A stretch of DNA of 33,035 bases from CAYFJO01 sp964343305 (GTDB lineage Bacteria; Planctomycetota; Planctomycetia; Pirellulales; Pirellulaceae), in the NCBI GenBank assembly GCA_964343305.1, contig CAYFJO010000074.1, forward strand, positions 1 to 33,035, in the 5' to 3' direction. Under the pieces are notes generated by a model. That model was not told the origin of the DNA and did no database searches. It saw nothing but the letters and a program-made list of their open reading frames with translations. Numbering within the stretch: the stretch's first letter is position 1; every line of letters starts with the position of its first letter. Shown here one piece after another: positions 1 to 7,466 of the stretch. Position numbers and translations under genes: made by a program.

Positions 1-1075
1 CGGGTGATTGACGGAGAATTTCCACTGCCAGCCAATGGCCCGCGAAGGTGGTCGTCGCCGCGTCACGTTGAAAGTTGGTGTAACTGATTTCGGTTAACAA
101 GTCGACGATCGAATGGCGAAAGTTCTGATCGACCGTTTTGCTCATCAGCCAACCGCCCGACAAATCGACGGGTTTCATTACGATGTCTTCGGCGGGCAAG
201 TCCGTGCTGCTGATCATCGGCCAGAGCACGTTCATCGCCTCGGTGGTCTTGCCTTGGCCGGTCAACGATTGAACGACGACGGCCAGGCCGGTCGCTCGAG
301 CAATTGCCGAGTGGCGATAATTGCCATGAGGAAGTGACGACAACGCTAGAAGATCGGCCGAAGTTTTCGCGGCGTCTTCGTTACCAACTCGAATGAGCGC
401 TCGCGCCGCGACGGCTCGCGTCTTCCAAGGTTCGGCAAGTTCGCCGGCCTGGGCGATCAACTCGTCAATTTGTGCCGACGTGGGTTTTCCTTCTTTGATC
501 CAAGCCAGCGCGGCGATCACACGTGCTTGTGCGACTCGCGATTTGTCGGGGTCTTGTTCGATGATTTGCAGCGCGGTACTGAGCGCTGATTTTGGTGAAC
601 GATTCCACAGCAGGCACTCGGTCGACAACAGTCGCACCGCGTTTCTTTGCTCGACGTCGCCCGGCGCGACACGGAGTTGAGATAACACCTCATAAGCCTG
701 GTCAAAGCGGTCAATCGACATCAACGTTTTGGCCGCGGAGACTTGGCTGTCGAACGATGCTTTGTTTTTCGTCAGCGAATCGTAGACACGGCGGGCATGT
801 GCGTGGTTGGGCGAGAGTTTCAAAACGGCGGCGTATTGGGTGAGCGCTTTTTCGACGTTTCCTAGCCGCAGTTGCGCATCGGCCAAGGCAAGTTGAGCTT
901 CGACCGATTGAGGCAGCGCCTGGGCGGCTGATAATAATAGAGTGAGGGCCTTGTCGAGGTCGGCCTGTTGAAGCGCTGCTTTGCCCGCGGCGAGGTCGGC
1001 CTGAGCGTCGGCTCGGAGGTGTGTGGGTAGTGAAAGTGCAAAAAAGAACGAGGTACAAAGCAGTAGCCGTTTCAC
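1..1075 (-). CDS. Exported TPR-repeat protein, 3' end beyond window
   Basis: This reading frame is open for 358 codons and runs off the left edge, so the C-terminus is missing. The start is a GTG at 1075-1073, preceded by a good Shine-Dalgarno (AAGGAG, 6 nt upstream). The first residues (VKRLLLCTSFFFALSLPTHLRADA) form a Sec signal peptide, so the product is periplasmic or exported. Residues of about 25-110 are Ala/Leu-rich helical repeats of TPR type (for example QADLDKALTLLLSAAQALP, then AQLRLGNVEKALTQYAAVL). The remainder is also helical and Ala-rich and could be further degenerate TPR or HEAT-like repeats. TPR proteins are scaffolds for protein-protein contact; no catalytic motif is visible. 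It is followed upstream by a 400-base gap, so it probably has its own promoter. Coding is certain, the fold is likely and the function is unknown. Confidence 0.8.
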   Translation of the reverse strand, partial: MKRLLLCTSFFFALSLPTHLRADAQADLAAGKAALQQADLDKALTLLLSAAQALPQSVEAQLALADAQLRLGNVEKALTQYAAVLKLSPNHAHARRVYDSLTKNKASFDSQVSAAKTLMSIDRFDQAYEVLSQLRVAPGDVEQRNAVRLLSTECLLWNRSPKSALSTALQIIEQDPDKSRVAQARVIAALAWIKEGKPTSAQIDELIAQAGELAEPWKTRAVAARALIRVGNEDAAKTSADLLALSSLPHGNYRHSAIARATGLAVVVQSLTGQGKTTEAMNVLWPMISSTDLPAEDIVMKPVDLSGGWLMSKTVDQNFRHSIVDLLTEISYTNFQRDAATTTFAGHWLAVEILRQSP

Positions 1076-1245
1076 GGTTGCTTCTCCTTTGAGATCACGC
1101 GAGGGAATACGTGGTGTTGGTAGGGCGTTTATTCTAAGCTAGATCGCGAGCGGGTCCCACGATAATACGTTCTTGTTACAAACCTCTGTTCGGCAGAACG
1201 AGAGCCGAATGGGAAAGCAGCTCCAGTTCATGACGTTTTTGGTAG

Positions 1246-1428
1246 CTGTTTTTTGACGCCTGTCGCTCAAGAGAGTTCCCAAACTCGCTCATGATGTTCG
1301 AGATTCACCAGACGTGGAAGGGCACCGAGGGCAAGACAATCACCGTTCGCCCTGGGCTCGGCGGCGGCGCCCGCAAAGGGAGATCTGGCGGCGATTGGGC
1401 CGGGGATGGTGGTGAAGAAATAGGTTGA
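1246..1428 (+). pseudogene. Possible remnant of a secreted-protein gene
   Basis: A plus-strand frame, open from a stop at 1243 to TGA at 1426-1428, encodes MMFEIHQTWKG, then KTITVRPGLGGGARKG from the ATG at 1291. This resembles the VFEV..VWKG....KT..VRTG.GGGDCG pattern that I recall from exported bacterial proteins with a TIMP/OB-like domain. The expected Cys-containing continuation is absent and the frame degenerates into Gly/Asp-rich sequence. It has no plausible signal peptide or ribosome site. This is a pattern-recognition call; it may be chance. Confidence 0.3.
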
Positions 1429-1449
1429 TCAGTTGACAAGCTCTGGAGC

Positions 1450-1467
1450 GCGACGATTCGTCGTCGC
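1450..1467 (-). terminator. Hairpin just past the SH3 gene stop
   Basis: GCGACGA (1450-1456) and TCGTCGC (1461-1467) form a perfect 7-bp stem closing a 4-nt loop, 10 nt beyond the stop codon of the leftward SH3 gene. There is no clear U-tract, so it may act as a transcript 3'-end stabiliser or a weak intrinsic terminator. Confidence 0.5.
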
Positions 1468-1477
1468 ACTTCAAAGA

Positions 1478-2353
1478 TTACTTTTTCTTCGCTGGGCTGC
1501 CTTTCAGCAATTTGACGGTCACAATCCATCGTTCCTTGATTTCGACGCCTTGCTTTCGATTTAGCATGCCGGCAACATAGACTTCTTTGCCGTTCAGCGA
1601 ATCGGCAAGTTTCGCGAGTTCATTGTTGCCGTTGAAGTCCAACTCCCAAGTGATGCCGTTGGACGAAATGGTCGTGCCGGTGGTTTCCCCGCCGATGGCC
1701 GCGATGCCAGTTGTCAGTTTGCCTTGGACAAAAACTTTGACAAAGTCTCCTGCGGGCGGTGACTTGGCGGACGATGCTGCAGTCGTTTGCTTGGGCACGG
1801 GCTTTTTGGCTTTGATCGGGTCTGACCTCTTTAGACTGTCTGTGGAAACGTAGCCCGCGATGCCGTCGACGGTTTTCACGTAAGTATAGCTTCCGGCCTT
1901 TTTGATCAAGTAGACTTTTGTGCCGGCTTTGAGTTTACCGTCGGGCGCGGACGCTTGTGCCGGACTTGATTTGTAATACTCGGTGTCAGTGCCGATTGTT
2001 AACACCGGTTGTTTCGTGGCGTCTTTCTTTGGCGAGTCTTTCGTCGTACCCGCCTTCTTCTCCGCGGCTTGCTTTTTGGCCAGGGCGGCTTTCTTCAACG
2101 CGGCGGGGTCGAGCTTTTTCTTTGAGTCTGATTTCTTGGGTGCTGACTTTTCAGGATTCGGTTTCTTGACGGCCGGTTTGCTGGATGCTTTTGGCTTGTC
2201 TTTTTTTGAGGACGGTTCGTTCTGAGACTTTGCGGGCTTCTTTTCCGTTTGGGCCGACAGACGTTTTCGTTTCACTTCCGCCTTGTCGTCAGCGTGGAGC
2301 GTGGAAAACAAAAGGGCAACAAAGATGGAGGCACAAATGGTAGACCTGAACAT
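1478..2353 (-). CDS. Exported Lys-rich protein with SH3b domain
   Basis: The 291-residue product begins with a Sec signal peptide (MFRSTICASIFVALLFSTLHA, cleavage near residue 21). Residues of about 25-115 are low-complexity and extremely rich in Lys, Ala, Pro and Ser (KKPAKSQ, SKKDKPKASSKPAVKKPNP), hence strongly basic and probably disordered. Residues of about 116-176 fit a bacterial SH3 domain (GKLKAGTKVYLIKKAGSYTYVK, then GIAGYVSTDSL), a fold that commonly binds peptidoglycan or peptides. After another basic linker, residues of about 204-285 form a compact beta-rich domain (VKVFVQGKLTTGI ... LNGKEVYVAGMLNRKQGVE) that I cannot assign. The ATG is preceded by CAGGAG, 6 nt upstream. A plausible role is binding to cell wall or another polyanion. 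Coding and SH3b are well supported; function is inference. Confidence 0.8.
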   Translation of the reverse strand: MFRSTICASIFVALLFSTLHADDKAEVKRKRLSAQTEKKPAKSQNEPSSKKDKPKASSKPAVKKPNPEKSAPKKSDSKKKLDPAALKKAALAKKQAAEKKAGTTKDSPKKDATKQPVLTIGTDTEYYKSSPAQASAPDGKLKAGTKVYLIKKAGSYTYVKTVDGIAGYVSTDSLKRSDPIKAKKPVPKQTTAASSAKSPPAGDFVKVFVQGKLTTGIAAIGGETTGTTISSNGITWELDFNGNNELAKLADSLNGKEVYVAGMLNRKQGVEIKERWIVTVKLLKGSPAKKK

Positions 2354-2480
2354 ACGAAACTCCTGGGACGGGGGTTGGCGTGAGTGGGTTGCGATCCATT
2401 ATATCGCGACGCGAAACAATTAGTAGCGCTGGCGGCGGCCTGCCGTTAAACAAATCTTTTGCGCCGGCTGCGAATGTCTA

Positions 2481-4712
2481 TCACGGCTTGCTGCGAGGTT
2501 CGACGCCGTGCAAGTGCCTGACAAAGTAATCTCGTCGACGGCGTACTCCGTATTTTGATTCGCCCGCTCCGTGTCCAGCACCAGGGATAACCAGCATATC
2601 GAAGTCTCGGTCGGCTTTGATCAACGCGTCGACGACCTGCATGGTCGATGTGGGATCGACGTTGCGGTCAAGTTCGCCGACGGTCAACAGCAACTTGCCC
2701 GTCAATTTGTGCGCGTTCGTGACGTTCGATTGCTCGGCGTAATGCGGGCCGATTGGCCAACTCATCCAGAATTCGTTCCACCAGATTTTGTCCATGCGAT
2801 TGTCGTGACAGCCACAGTCGGACACGGCGACCTTGTAGAAATCTCCATGAACCAGCAGCGCGCGCGTGGAACTTTGTCCGCCGGCCGAACCGCCGAAAAT
2901 GCCGACGCGCGACGTGTCCATGTACGGATATTTCTTTGCGGCAGCTTTAATCCACTTGATGCGATCGGGAAAGCCGCTGTCTCCGACGTTCTTCCAGCAG
3001 ACGTTGTGAAACGCTTTGCTGCGCCAGTTCGTGCCCATGCCGTCAATTTGCACGAGGATAAAACCTAGCTCGGCCAGAGACTGTGCGCTGTAGTGTGATG
3101 AAAATTTCTTGGGGACAAAGTGTCCGTGCGGGCCGGCGTAGATCTTCTCGATGACGGGGTATTTCTTGTTTGGATCAAAGTTGGTCGGACGCCAGATGAC
3201 TCCGTGAATGTCGGTCTTGTCGTCGCGTCCCTTCGCGACAAATCGTTCGGGTGTTTTCCAACCGGTTGTTTGGAGTTGGGACCAATCCGCTCGCTCCAAT
3301 TCACAGATGAGTTTTCCGTTGCTGGACTGGCGTAGTTCGTGAATGGGCGGCATGTCGACGCGCGAATACGTGTCGATGATGAATTCGGCATCCGGCGAGT
3401 ATTGAATCGCGTGCGTGCCGTTGCCGCGCGTCATGATCACGAGTCCCGTGCCGTCGAAACCGATGTGACAGTAGTGCTCGTAATACGGATCTTGTTCGGG
3501 ATAGATCCCTCGCGCTCGGAACGCGATTCTACGTTTGACCACATCAACGGTGTCGACGCGCGTCACCACCCAGTTGCCCTTGGTAATCTGGTTTTTCAAG
3601 TCGCCCGTTCGGGAATCGAACAAATACAAATGATTCCAGCCGTCGCGCTCCGACATCCAGATCAATTCGTTGGTCGCGTCGAGATAGTTGGCGTACTGTT
3701 TATACGCATAGTCAACGAACGTGTCGCTAGGTTCGTCGATCAAGATGCCCGCCTCGCCGGTTTGGCCATCGACGGCGACGATGCGCAGCAACTGGTGGCC
3801 GCGCTGGTTATAGACAAACGTGAATCGTTGCGAATCGGGTTGCCAGCGCACATGGTTGATCGACCACGGATTGGAGAACAGCTCGTCGTTGATTTCGATC
3901 TTCTTTTTTGTCTCGGCATCAAACAAACAAGGCTTTGTCAGCGGAATCTGGTCGCCCGGTTTGAGATAGCCGTACTTGTGCAGTTTTGGCTGGAGTTGGT
4001 CTTTCGGCGCGGACTCGATCAGATAAACGGTTCGCTGATCGCCTTTCTTGGTTCGCATCACGACGAGCCGCTTGCCGTCGGGCGACCAATGCATGCGATT
4101 CGTATAATGGTGCTCGGCCGTACCGTCGCTTGAAACTTGTGTCTCCTCGCCGGTCTTCTTGTCGCGCAAAAAGACGTTGTGATCTTTGACGAATGCGTCC
4201 CACGTTCGTTCGGGCGCGGGCTGCTTCGGTGATTCGTTCTTTTTGGGATTCTGTTTCGAAGCGGGCTTTGGCTCGTCCTTGGCTTCCTCAAGTTTTTGTG
4301 TCTTGCGATTCCATTTCCATTTCTTGCCGAGCGCATCGAATCGAACGGACGGATCCTGGTCCAGAGAGATTTGCTTGAACGGGAGATGTGTGGCACGTTG
4401 ATCTTTGCTCGTGGCCTGACCGAGGGTTTCGGCTAACTTTTGATGATCGAACGCAGGCTGACGAGTTCCACTGGCTGGTTCGACGAGTACAAACTCGTGC
4501 GCCCCGTCCGCCAGTTCGTTGTGGTACCAAAACCGCGAGCCGTCCGCCGTCCAATTCGGTTTGATTTTGGTTTTGAAAACTCTATTCTCAGTGAGCTTTC
4601 GCAAATTGTCGGCCCGCTCGTAATCCGACTTGGTGCCTTGCGCGATGAGCGTCGCAGCGCATAGCGACAACCAGGCAAGTGTGTTCGCAAAGATGAGATG
4701 TTGTTTTTGCAT
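2481..4712 (-). CDS. Secreted S9 peptidase, dipeptidyl-peptidase IV type
   Basis: The product of about 743 residues is a serine peptidase of family S9, which removes dipeptides or cleaves short peptides after Pro or similar residues, probably in the periplasm. The N-terminus (MQKQHLIFANTLAWLSLCAATLIAQG) is a signal peptide. The middle is a beta-propeller with repeated WSPDGKRLVV-type blades, interrupted at about residues 145-170 by a Lys/Pro/Glu-rich insert (DEPKPASKQNPKKNESPKQP). The C-terminal alpha/beta-hydrolase domain carries the nucleophile motif GGSAGG (Ser near 609), the acid in GELDRNVDP and the His in GAGHG. Triad and length fit the DPP-IV subfamily. An in-frame TTG at 4733 would add seven residues before the signal peptide; I prefer the ATG at 4712 because the signal peptide begins there. 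No Shine-Dalgarno is seen at either. Confidence 0.9.
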   Translation of the reverse strand: MQKQHLIFANTLAWLSLCAATLIAQGTKSDYERADNLRKLTENRVFKTKIKPNWTADGSRFWYHNELADGAHEFVLVEPASGTRQPAFDHQKLAETLGQATSKDQRATHLPFKQISLDQDPSVRFDALGKKWKWNRKTQKLEEAKDEPKPASKQNPKKNESPKQPAPERTWDAFVKDHNVFLRDKKTGEETQVSSDGTAEHHYTNRMHWSPDGKRLVVMRTKKGDQRTVYLIESAPKDQLQPKLHKYGYLKPGDQIPLTKPCLFDAETKKKIEINDELFSNPWSINHVRWQPDSQRFTFVYNQRGHQLLRIVAVDGQTGEAGILIDEPSDTFVDYAYKQYANYLDATNELIWMSERDGWNHLYLFDSRTGDLKNQITKGNWVVTRVDTVDVVKRRIAFRARGIYPEQDPYYEHYCHIGFDGTGLVIMTRGNGTHAIQYSPDAEFIIDTYSRVDMPPIHELRQSSNGKLICELERADWSQLQTTGWKTPERFVAKGRDDKTDIHGVIWRPTNFDPNKKYPVIEKIYAGPHGHFVPKKFSSHYSAQSLAELGFILVQIDGMGTNWRSKAFHNVCWKNVGDSGFPDRIKWIKAAAKKYPYMDTSRVGIFGGSAGGQSSTRALLVHGDFYKVAVSDCGCHDNRMDKIWWNEFWMSWPIGPHYAEQSNVTNAHKLTGKLLLTVGELDRNVDPTSTMQVVDALIKADRDFDMLVIPGAGHGAGESKYGVRRRRDYFVRHLHGVEPRSKP

Positions 4713-4891
4713 TGCTTTTGAAGACGTGGCCAAGGGCGATTGAATCGTTCAACGTTGATAGTAATTGGTCCCTGTGCCGATTCCAAGGATGTCCCAACCA
4801 ATGTCGCGAATGAACATGTAACACGCTGGTCAACGAACGCAACTTCTTTATATTGATGACTTGCGAGTTCTCATTGAAAAAGGAAACCAAA

Positions 4892-5389
4892 ATGAACGCA
4901 ATCGACTTTATTAAGATCTCACTGGAATCGGGCAAAGGTTGGGTTGGCGGGATCATCGCCGACATGAAAGACGCACCATTGACGCGTCCGACGCCGAACG
5001 GGGGCAACCATCCCATGTGGATTCTTGGCCACTTGACCTACAGCGAAGCGAACCTGGTAAACCAGTTTTGCCAAAGCAAAGAAAGCCCGCTGGCCGATTG
5101 GAGCGAAGTCTTTGGAATGGGGGCGGAGCCGTCAGATGACGCGAGCAAGTATCCGCCGTTCGAGGAAGTGCTAGCCAAGTTCGAAGAAACGCGGGCGGCG
5201 ACATTGGCGTACCTCGACACGTTGACCGACGATGATTTGGACAAACCAAGTCATGCACCGGAAGAAATGCAAGCTTTCTTTGGCACGATTGGCCATTGCT
5301 TAAAGGCGGTGGTCATGCACTACATGTTCCACGGCGGTCAAGCCGCCGACGCACGACGAGCGGCCGGGCGACCACCATTGATGGCTTAA
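4892..5389 (+). CDS. DinB-like four-helix protein
   Basis: The product has 165 residues. It shows the DinB/YfiT-like pattern of one His in the second helix (HPMWILGHL, His47) and two near the end (MHYMFHGGQ, His143 and His147), the usual metal-binding triad. Family members act as thiol-dependent transferases or are of unknown function, and many are stress-induced. The open frame begins upstream at a TTG (4853), but the ATG at 4892 is preceded by AAAAAGGA at a good distance and starts where family homology starts. It is divergent from the S9 peptidase and is followed by the large palindrome at 5406-5480, so it is probably monocistronic. The exact substrate is unknown. Confidence 0.85.
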   Translation: MNAIDFIKISLESGKGWVGGIIADMKDAPLTRPTPNGGNHPMWILGHLTYSEANLVNQFCQSKESPLADWSEVFGMGAEPSDDASKYPPFEEVLAKFEETRAATLAYLDTLTDDDLDKPSHAPEEMQAFFGTIGHCLKAVVMHYMFHGGQAADARRAAGRPPLMA

Positions 5390-5405
5390 TGTTTCGCGAT
5401 CACCA

Positions 5406-5480
5406 ACTTCCGAAGTTTTCTTGAACTTCGGAAGTTTGACCCGACACGAGACTTCCAAAGTTCAAGAAAACTTCGGAAGT
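5406..5480. repeat. Nested inverted repeat between DinB gene and retron
   Basis: Two 30-nt arms (5406-5435 and 5451-5480) are reverse complements with one mismatch; the distal 23 nt of each arm match perfectly. Each arm is itself a hairpin: ACTTCCGAAG (5406-5415) pairs with CTTCGGAAGT (5426-5435), and the right arm repeats this with one mismatch. The whole 75-nt unit can fold as one long hairpin with a 15-nt loop, as two adjacent hairpins, or as a cruciform in DNA. It starts 17 nt after the DinB stop and ends 11 nt before a TTGACA box, so it could terminate incoming transcription. The nested symmetry also suits a dispersed palindromic repeat; that is inference. Confidence 0.85.
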
Positions 5481-5490
5481 CGGATGACGC

Positions 5491-5519
5491 TTGACATTTC
5501 AAATCTGGCGCGTCACGTT
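5491..5519 (+). promoter_or_regulatory. Candidate promoter of the retron transcript
   Basis: A perfect TTGACA (5491-5496) is followed after 17 nt by CACGTT (5514-5519), a poor -10 box. A start 6-7 nt further on would fall at about 5526, exactly where the a1 arm of the predicted non-coding RNA begins. The -35 match and the placement support it; the weak -10 lowers confidence. Confidence 0.4.
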
Positions 5520-5525
5520 GAAGGT

Positions 5526-5684
5526 GCGACGGCGGTTGGACTCCAAGTTGGTGAAGTTTCGCTTCGCCTCTCTGGGGATACCCCAGGGGATCGTGTTACC
5601 TCAGACGCTGCGTAAGATGAGAGGGGATGCGCGGTTGCGCATAATATCTCATCCGAGACGAGACTCGTTGGACGCCGCCGTCGC
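5526..5684 (+). ncRNA. Predicted retron msr-msd RNA
   Basis: This is the template and primer RNA expected for a retron. The ends pair: GCGACGGCGG (5526-5535, a1) with CCGCCGTCGC (5675-5684, a2), a perfect 10-bp stem extendable by a G-U pair. Inside, the msr-like half has three hairpins: TTGG/CCAA (5536-5546, 3-nt loop), GTGAAG/CTTCGC (5551-5567, 5-nt loop, one G-U) and CTGGGG/CCCCAG (5572-5586, loop ATA). The msd-like half holds a long interrupted hairpin: GATGAGA (5616-5622) with TCTCATC (5647-5653), a symmetric internal loop of 4+4 nt, then ATGCGC (5627-5632) with GCGCAT (5637-5642) closing a GGTT loop. In known retrons the enzyme primes from the 2'-OH of a G just after a1 and copies the msd; I cannot fix the branching G here. 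The a2 arm ends 25 nt before the reverse transcriptase start. The boundaries are predictions by eye. Confidence 0.75.
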
Positions 5685-5709
5685 TTGTTTCTCTGTCGTC
5701 TGAAGTCTG

Positions 5710-7044
5710 ATGTCTAATTCCAAATCCATCGCGCACGCCCTCGCCAAAGTGTTTGTCAACGGCGACTGGACGCTCGAGGACATGGTCCAGCGGGGTGGAC
5801 TGCGTTTGGAAAAGCACTGGCGTTGGTTGCGGCCATTAGCCAGACGATTGATCGATGCGTTCGGGCCTCATCGCCCGTCGGCTGAGCGGGTGGGCAGGTT
5901 CATTCAACTAGACGAGGGTTTTCGTCGCGCGTTTCAGCGGCATGAGATTGATCTGTCGTATCAACGCCAACCGCGACCGGTGATGTCTCCCGCACCTGGA
6001 CGGCCATCGACTTGGGACGTTCCCAGTTTGGTAACGGAAGGTGAATTGGCCGACTGGCTTGAAATTTCACCTGGCGAACTGGGTTTCCTGGCGGACGTGC
6101 GCAATCTCGAATCGACGAGGCCGCATGGTCCGCTGCGACACTATCGATATCACTGGCATCCGAAACGCTCCGGTGGTTCGGCCCGGTTGATTGAGAAGCC
6201 CAAATGGCGACTGAAAAGCGTCCAACGACGATTGCTTCACGGCATCCTCAACCAGATCCCGCCACACGATGCCGCGCATGGTTTTCGCAAGGGTCACTCC
6301 ATTCGCATGGCCGTCGAGCCACATGTCGGCCAACAAGTCGTCGTGCGAATGGACTTGCGCGACTTTTTTCCGTCGATTCCTCGGCGTCGGATCACGGGAG
6401 TATTTCGCGTGGCCGGCTATCCCGAACGCATCGCCCGGTTGCTCAGCGCGCTGTGCACGAACACGGTGCCATCAGACGTTTGGAAAACATTTCCCGAGTA
6501 CGCGGGCGATCAACGCCGGCACGAGTCGTTGTACAGCCGGCTGCACTTGCCACAAGGCTCGCCCACATCGCCCGCGCTGGCGAATCTTTGCAGCTACCGT
6601 CTCGACGCACGGCTCACCGGCCTCGCCAAATCGCTGAGTTCCAATTACACACGCTACGCAGACGACCTAGTGTTCTCTGGCACGGTCCGTCTCGCCCATG
6701 CCACACGACATTTGCAAACGCAAGCCTATCTAATCGCGTTGGAAGAGGGATTCGAAATCAACTTGCGCAAAACGCGCGTCATGCGGCAGTCCGTCCGCCA
6801 ACAAGCGATGGGCATCGTGATCAACCGCAAACCGAACATCCGCCGCGCCGACTACGACAGACTGAAAGCCATCCTCACCAACTGCATCCGCCACGGCGCG
6901 GAAAGCCAGAACAAAACCGGCCACCCCGAATTCCGCGCCCACCTCGCCGGCCGCATTGCACATGTTGACACCTTGAATCCATCGCGCGGTGATAAGTTGA
7001 GGTCCTTGTTTGAGCAGATTGACTGGGATTCAAGTTCGCTGTGA
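5710..7044 (+). CDS. Retron-type reverse transcriptase with N-terminal extension
   Basis: This 444-residue RNA-directed DNA polymerase would copy the msd part of the RNA encoded just upstream into single-stranded DNA. RT motifs are complete: LIEKPKWRLKSVQR (motif 1), AHGFRKGHS (residues 189-197, motif 2), catalytic Asp215 in MDLRDFFPSI (motif A), QGSPTSP (282-288), YADD (316-319, catalytic Asp pair), and MGIVIN (367-372), where many retron enzymes have VTG-like residues. Residues 1 to about 150 are an extension absent from the minimal enzymes of about 320 residues; it includes a Trp/Arg-rich segment (KHWRWLRPLARRLIDAFG). Myxobacterial retron enzymes also carry long N-terminal extensions. There is no maturase X domain or endonuclease, which argues against a group II intron, and no variable-repeat pair suggesting a DGR. 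The ATG has no Shine-Dalgarno. Co-transcription with the ncRNA is expected. Confidence 0.88.
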   Translation: MSNSKSIAHALAKVFVNGDWTLEDMVQRGGLRLEKHWRWLRPLARRLIDAFGPHRPSAERVGRFIQLDEGFRRAFQRHEIDLSYQRQPRPVMSPAPGRPSTWDVPSLVTEGELADWLEISPGELGFLADVRNLESTRPHGPLRHYRYHWHPKRSGGSARLIEKPKWRLKSVQRRLLHGILNQIPPHDAAHGFRKGHSIRMAVEPHVGQQVVVRMDLRDFFPSIPRRRITGVFRVAGYPERIARLLSALCTNTVPSDVWKTFPEYAGDQRRHESLYSRLHLPQGSPTSPALANLCSYRLDARLTGLAKSLSSNYTRYADDLVFSGTVRLAHATRHLQTQAYLIALEEGFEINLRKTRVMRQSVRQQAMGIVINRKPNIRRADYDRLKAILTNCIRHGAESQNKTGHPEFRAHLAGRIAHVDTLNPSRGDKLRSLFEQIDWDSSSL

Positions 7045-7118
7045 GGCATCGCGGTGGTGACGCTGCTAATCCTGCCTGATACACTGAACGAAAGCCCGAT
7101 TCGCTAGGAGTCGATTCA

Positions 7119-7379
7119 ATGGCCACTCACTTACCACAAACCGAGGTTTACGCATTCTACCAGTTTCTCGGGCAAAGTATTGAGAACGGTGATGAACTGG
7201 CGTCGGTTGAAGAGAGCGTAAGTGCTTTCCGTGCTCACCAAGAAGAAGTAGAGCGCCTTCGAAGTAAACTCGCGCCATCCCTTGAGCAAGCGGCCAACGG
7301 GAACGCCAAACGTTTGGATATCGACGCATTAGTGGATCGCGTGACGCAACGAATGAGTCGTGAAAGTTCCATCGAATAA
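7119..7379 (+). CDS. Small antitoxin-like protein
   Basis: This small 86-residue, mostly helical acidic protein includes VYAFYQFLGQSIENGDELASVEESV, then FRAHQEEVERLRSKL and IDALVDRVTQRM. The ATG has AGGAG 8 nt upstream. The combination of a short YxFxxFL..I.NG start, an EESV..FR..Q motif and a C-terminal helix resembles the antitoxins that I recall upstream of ParE/RelE-type toxins in planctomycetes. Its stop overlaps an ATG (TAATG) that begins a toxin-like stub (next entry). It lies 74 nt after the reverse transcriptase and could instead belong to the retron operon. The family assignment is from memory and is tentative; that it is a gene is well supported by the ribosome site and frame. Confidence 0.6.
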   Translation: MATHLPQTEVYAFYQFLGQSIENGDELASVEESVSAFRAHQEEVERLRSKLAPSLEQAANGNAKRLDIDALVDRVTQRMSRESSIE

Positions 7380-7426
7380 TGGCTCGCGCAGATTGGACGC
7401 CACGGGCCGAGCCCATCACGGTTTGA
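7379..7426 (+). pseudogene. 15-codon stub of a ParE/RelE-type toxin gene
   Basis: The ATG at 7379 overlaps the preceding stop by one base, the usual antitoxin-toxin coupling, and encodes MARADWTPRAEPITV before TGA. The first eleven residues match the opening of planctomycete ParE/RelE-like toxins as I recall them (MAR..WTP.A...L..I..YI). Everything after is missing, and no continuation is seen in the other frames before the next gene at 7467. The toxin gene appears to have been deleted, leaving the antitoxin orphaned. Confidence 0.4.
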
Positions 7427-7466
7427 CCAGAAATTCTTCGCGCAATCTGAATGAGGGAACCCCCCA

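Larger units (their letters stand above)
1076..1477. other. 402-base intergenic region
   Basis: No intact gene is seen here. The part next to 1076 should hold the promoter of the leftward TPR gene. A weak hairpin with arms TTCGGC (1189-1194) and GCCGAA (1204-1209) lies in the middle. A short plus-strand open stretch at about 1246-1428 looks like a decayed gene fragment, and a strong hairpin lies at 1450-1467; both are listed separately. Confidence 0.6.

Noticed and set aside
3339..4133. 264-codon plus-strand open frame opposite the S9 peptidase
   Set aside because: It is the antisense of a clear propeller-coding sequence; the translation (many VVV/RHD runs) has no family and no ribosome site.
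5390..7044. Reading the reverse transcriptase as part of a diversity-generating retroelement or a group II intron
   Set aside because: No template/variable repeat pair was seen nearby, there is no maturase or HNH domain, and the upstream a1/a2 fold fits a retron better.
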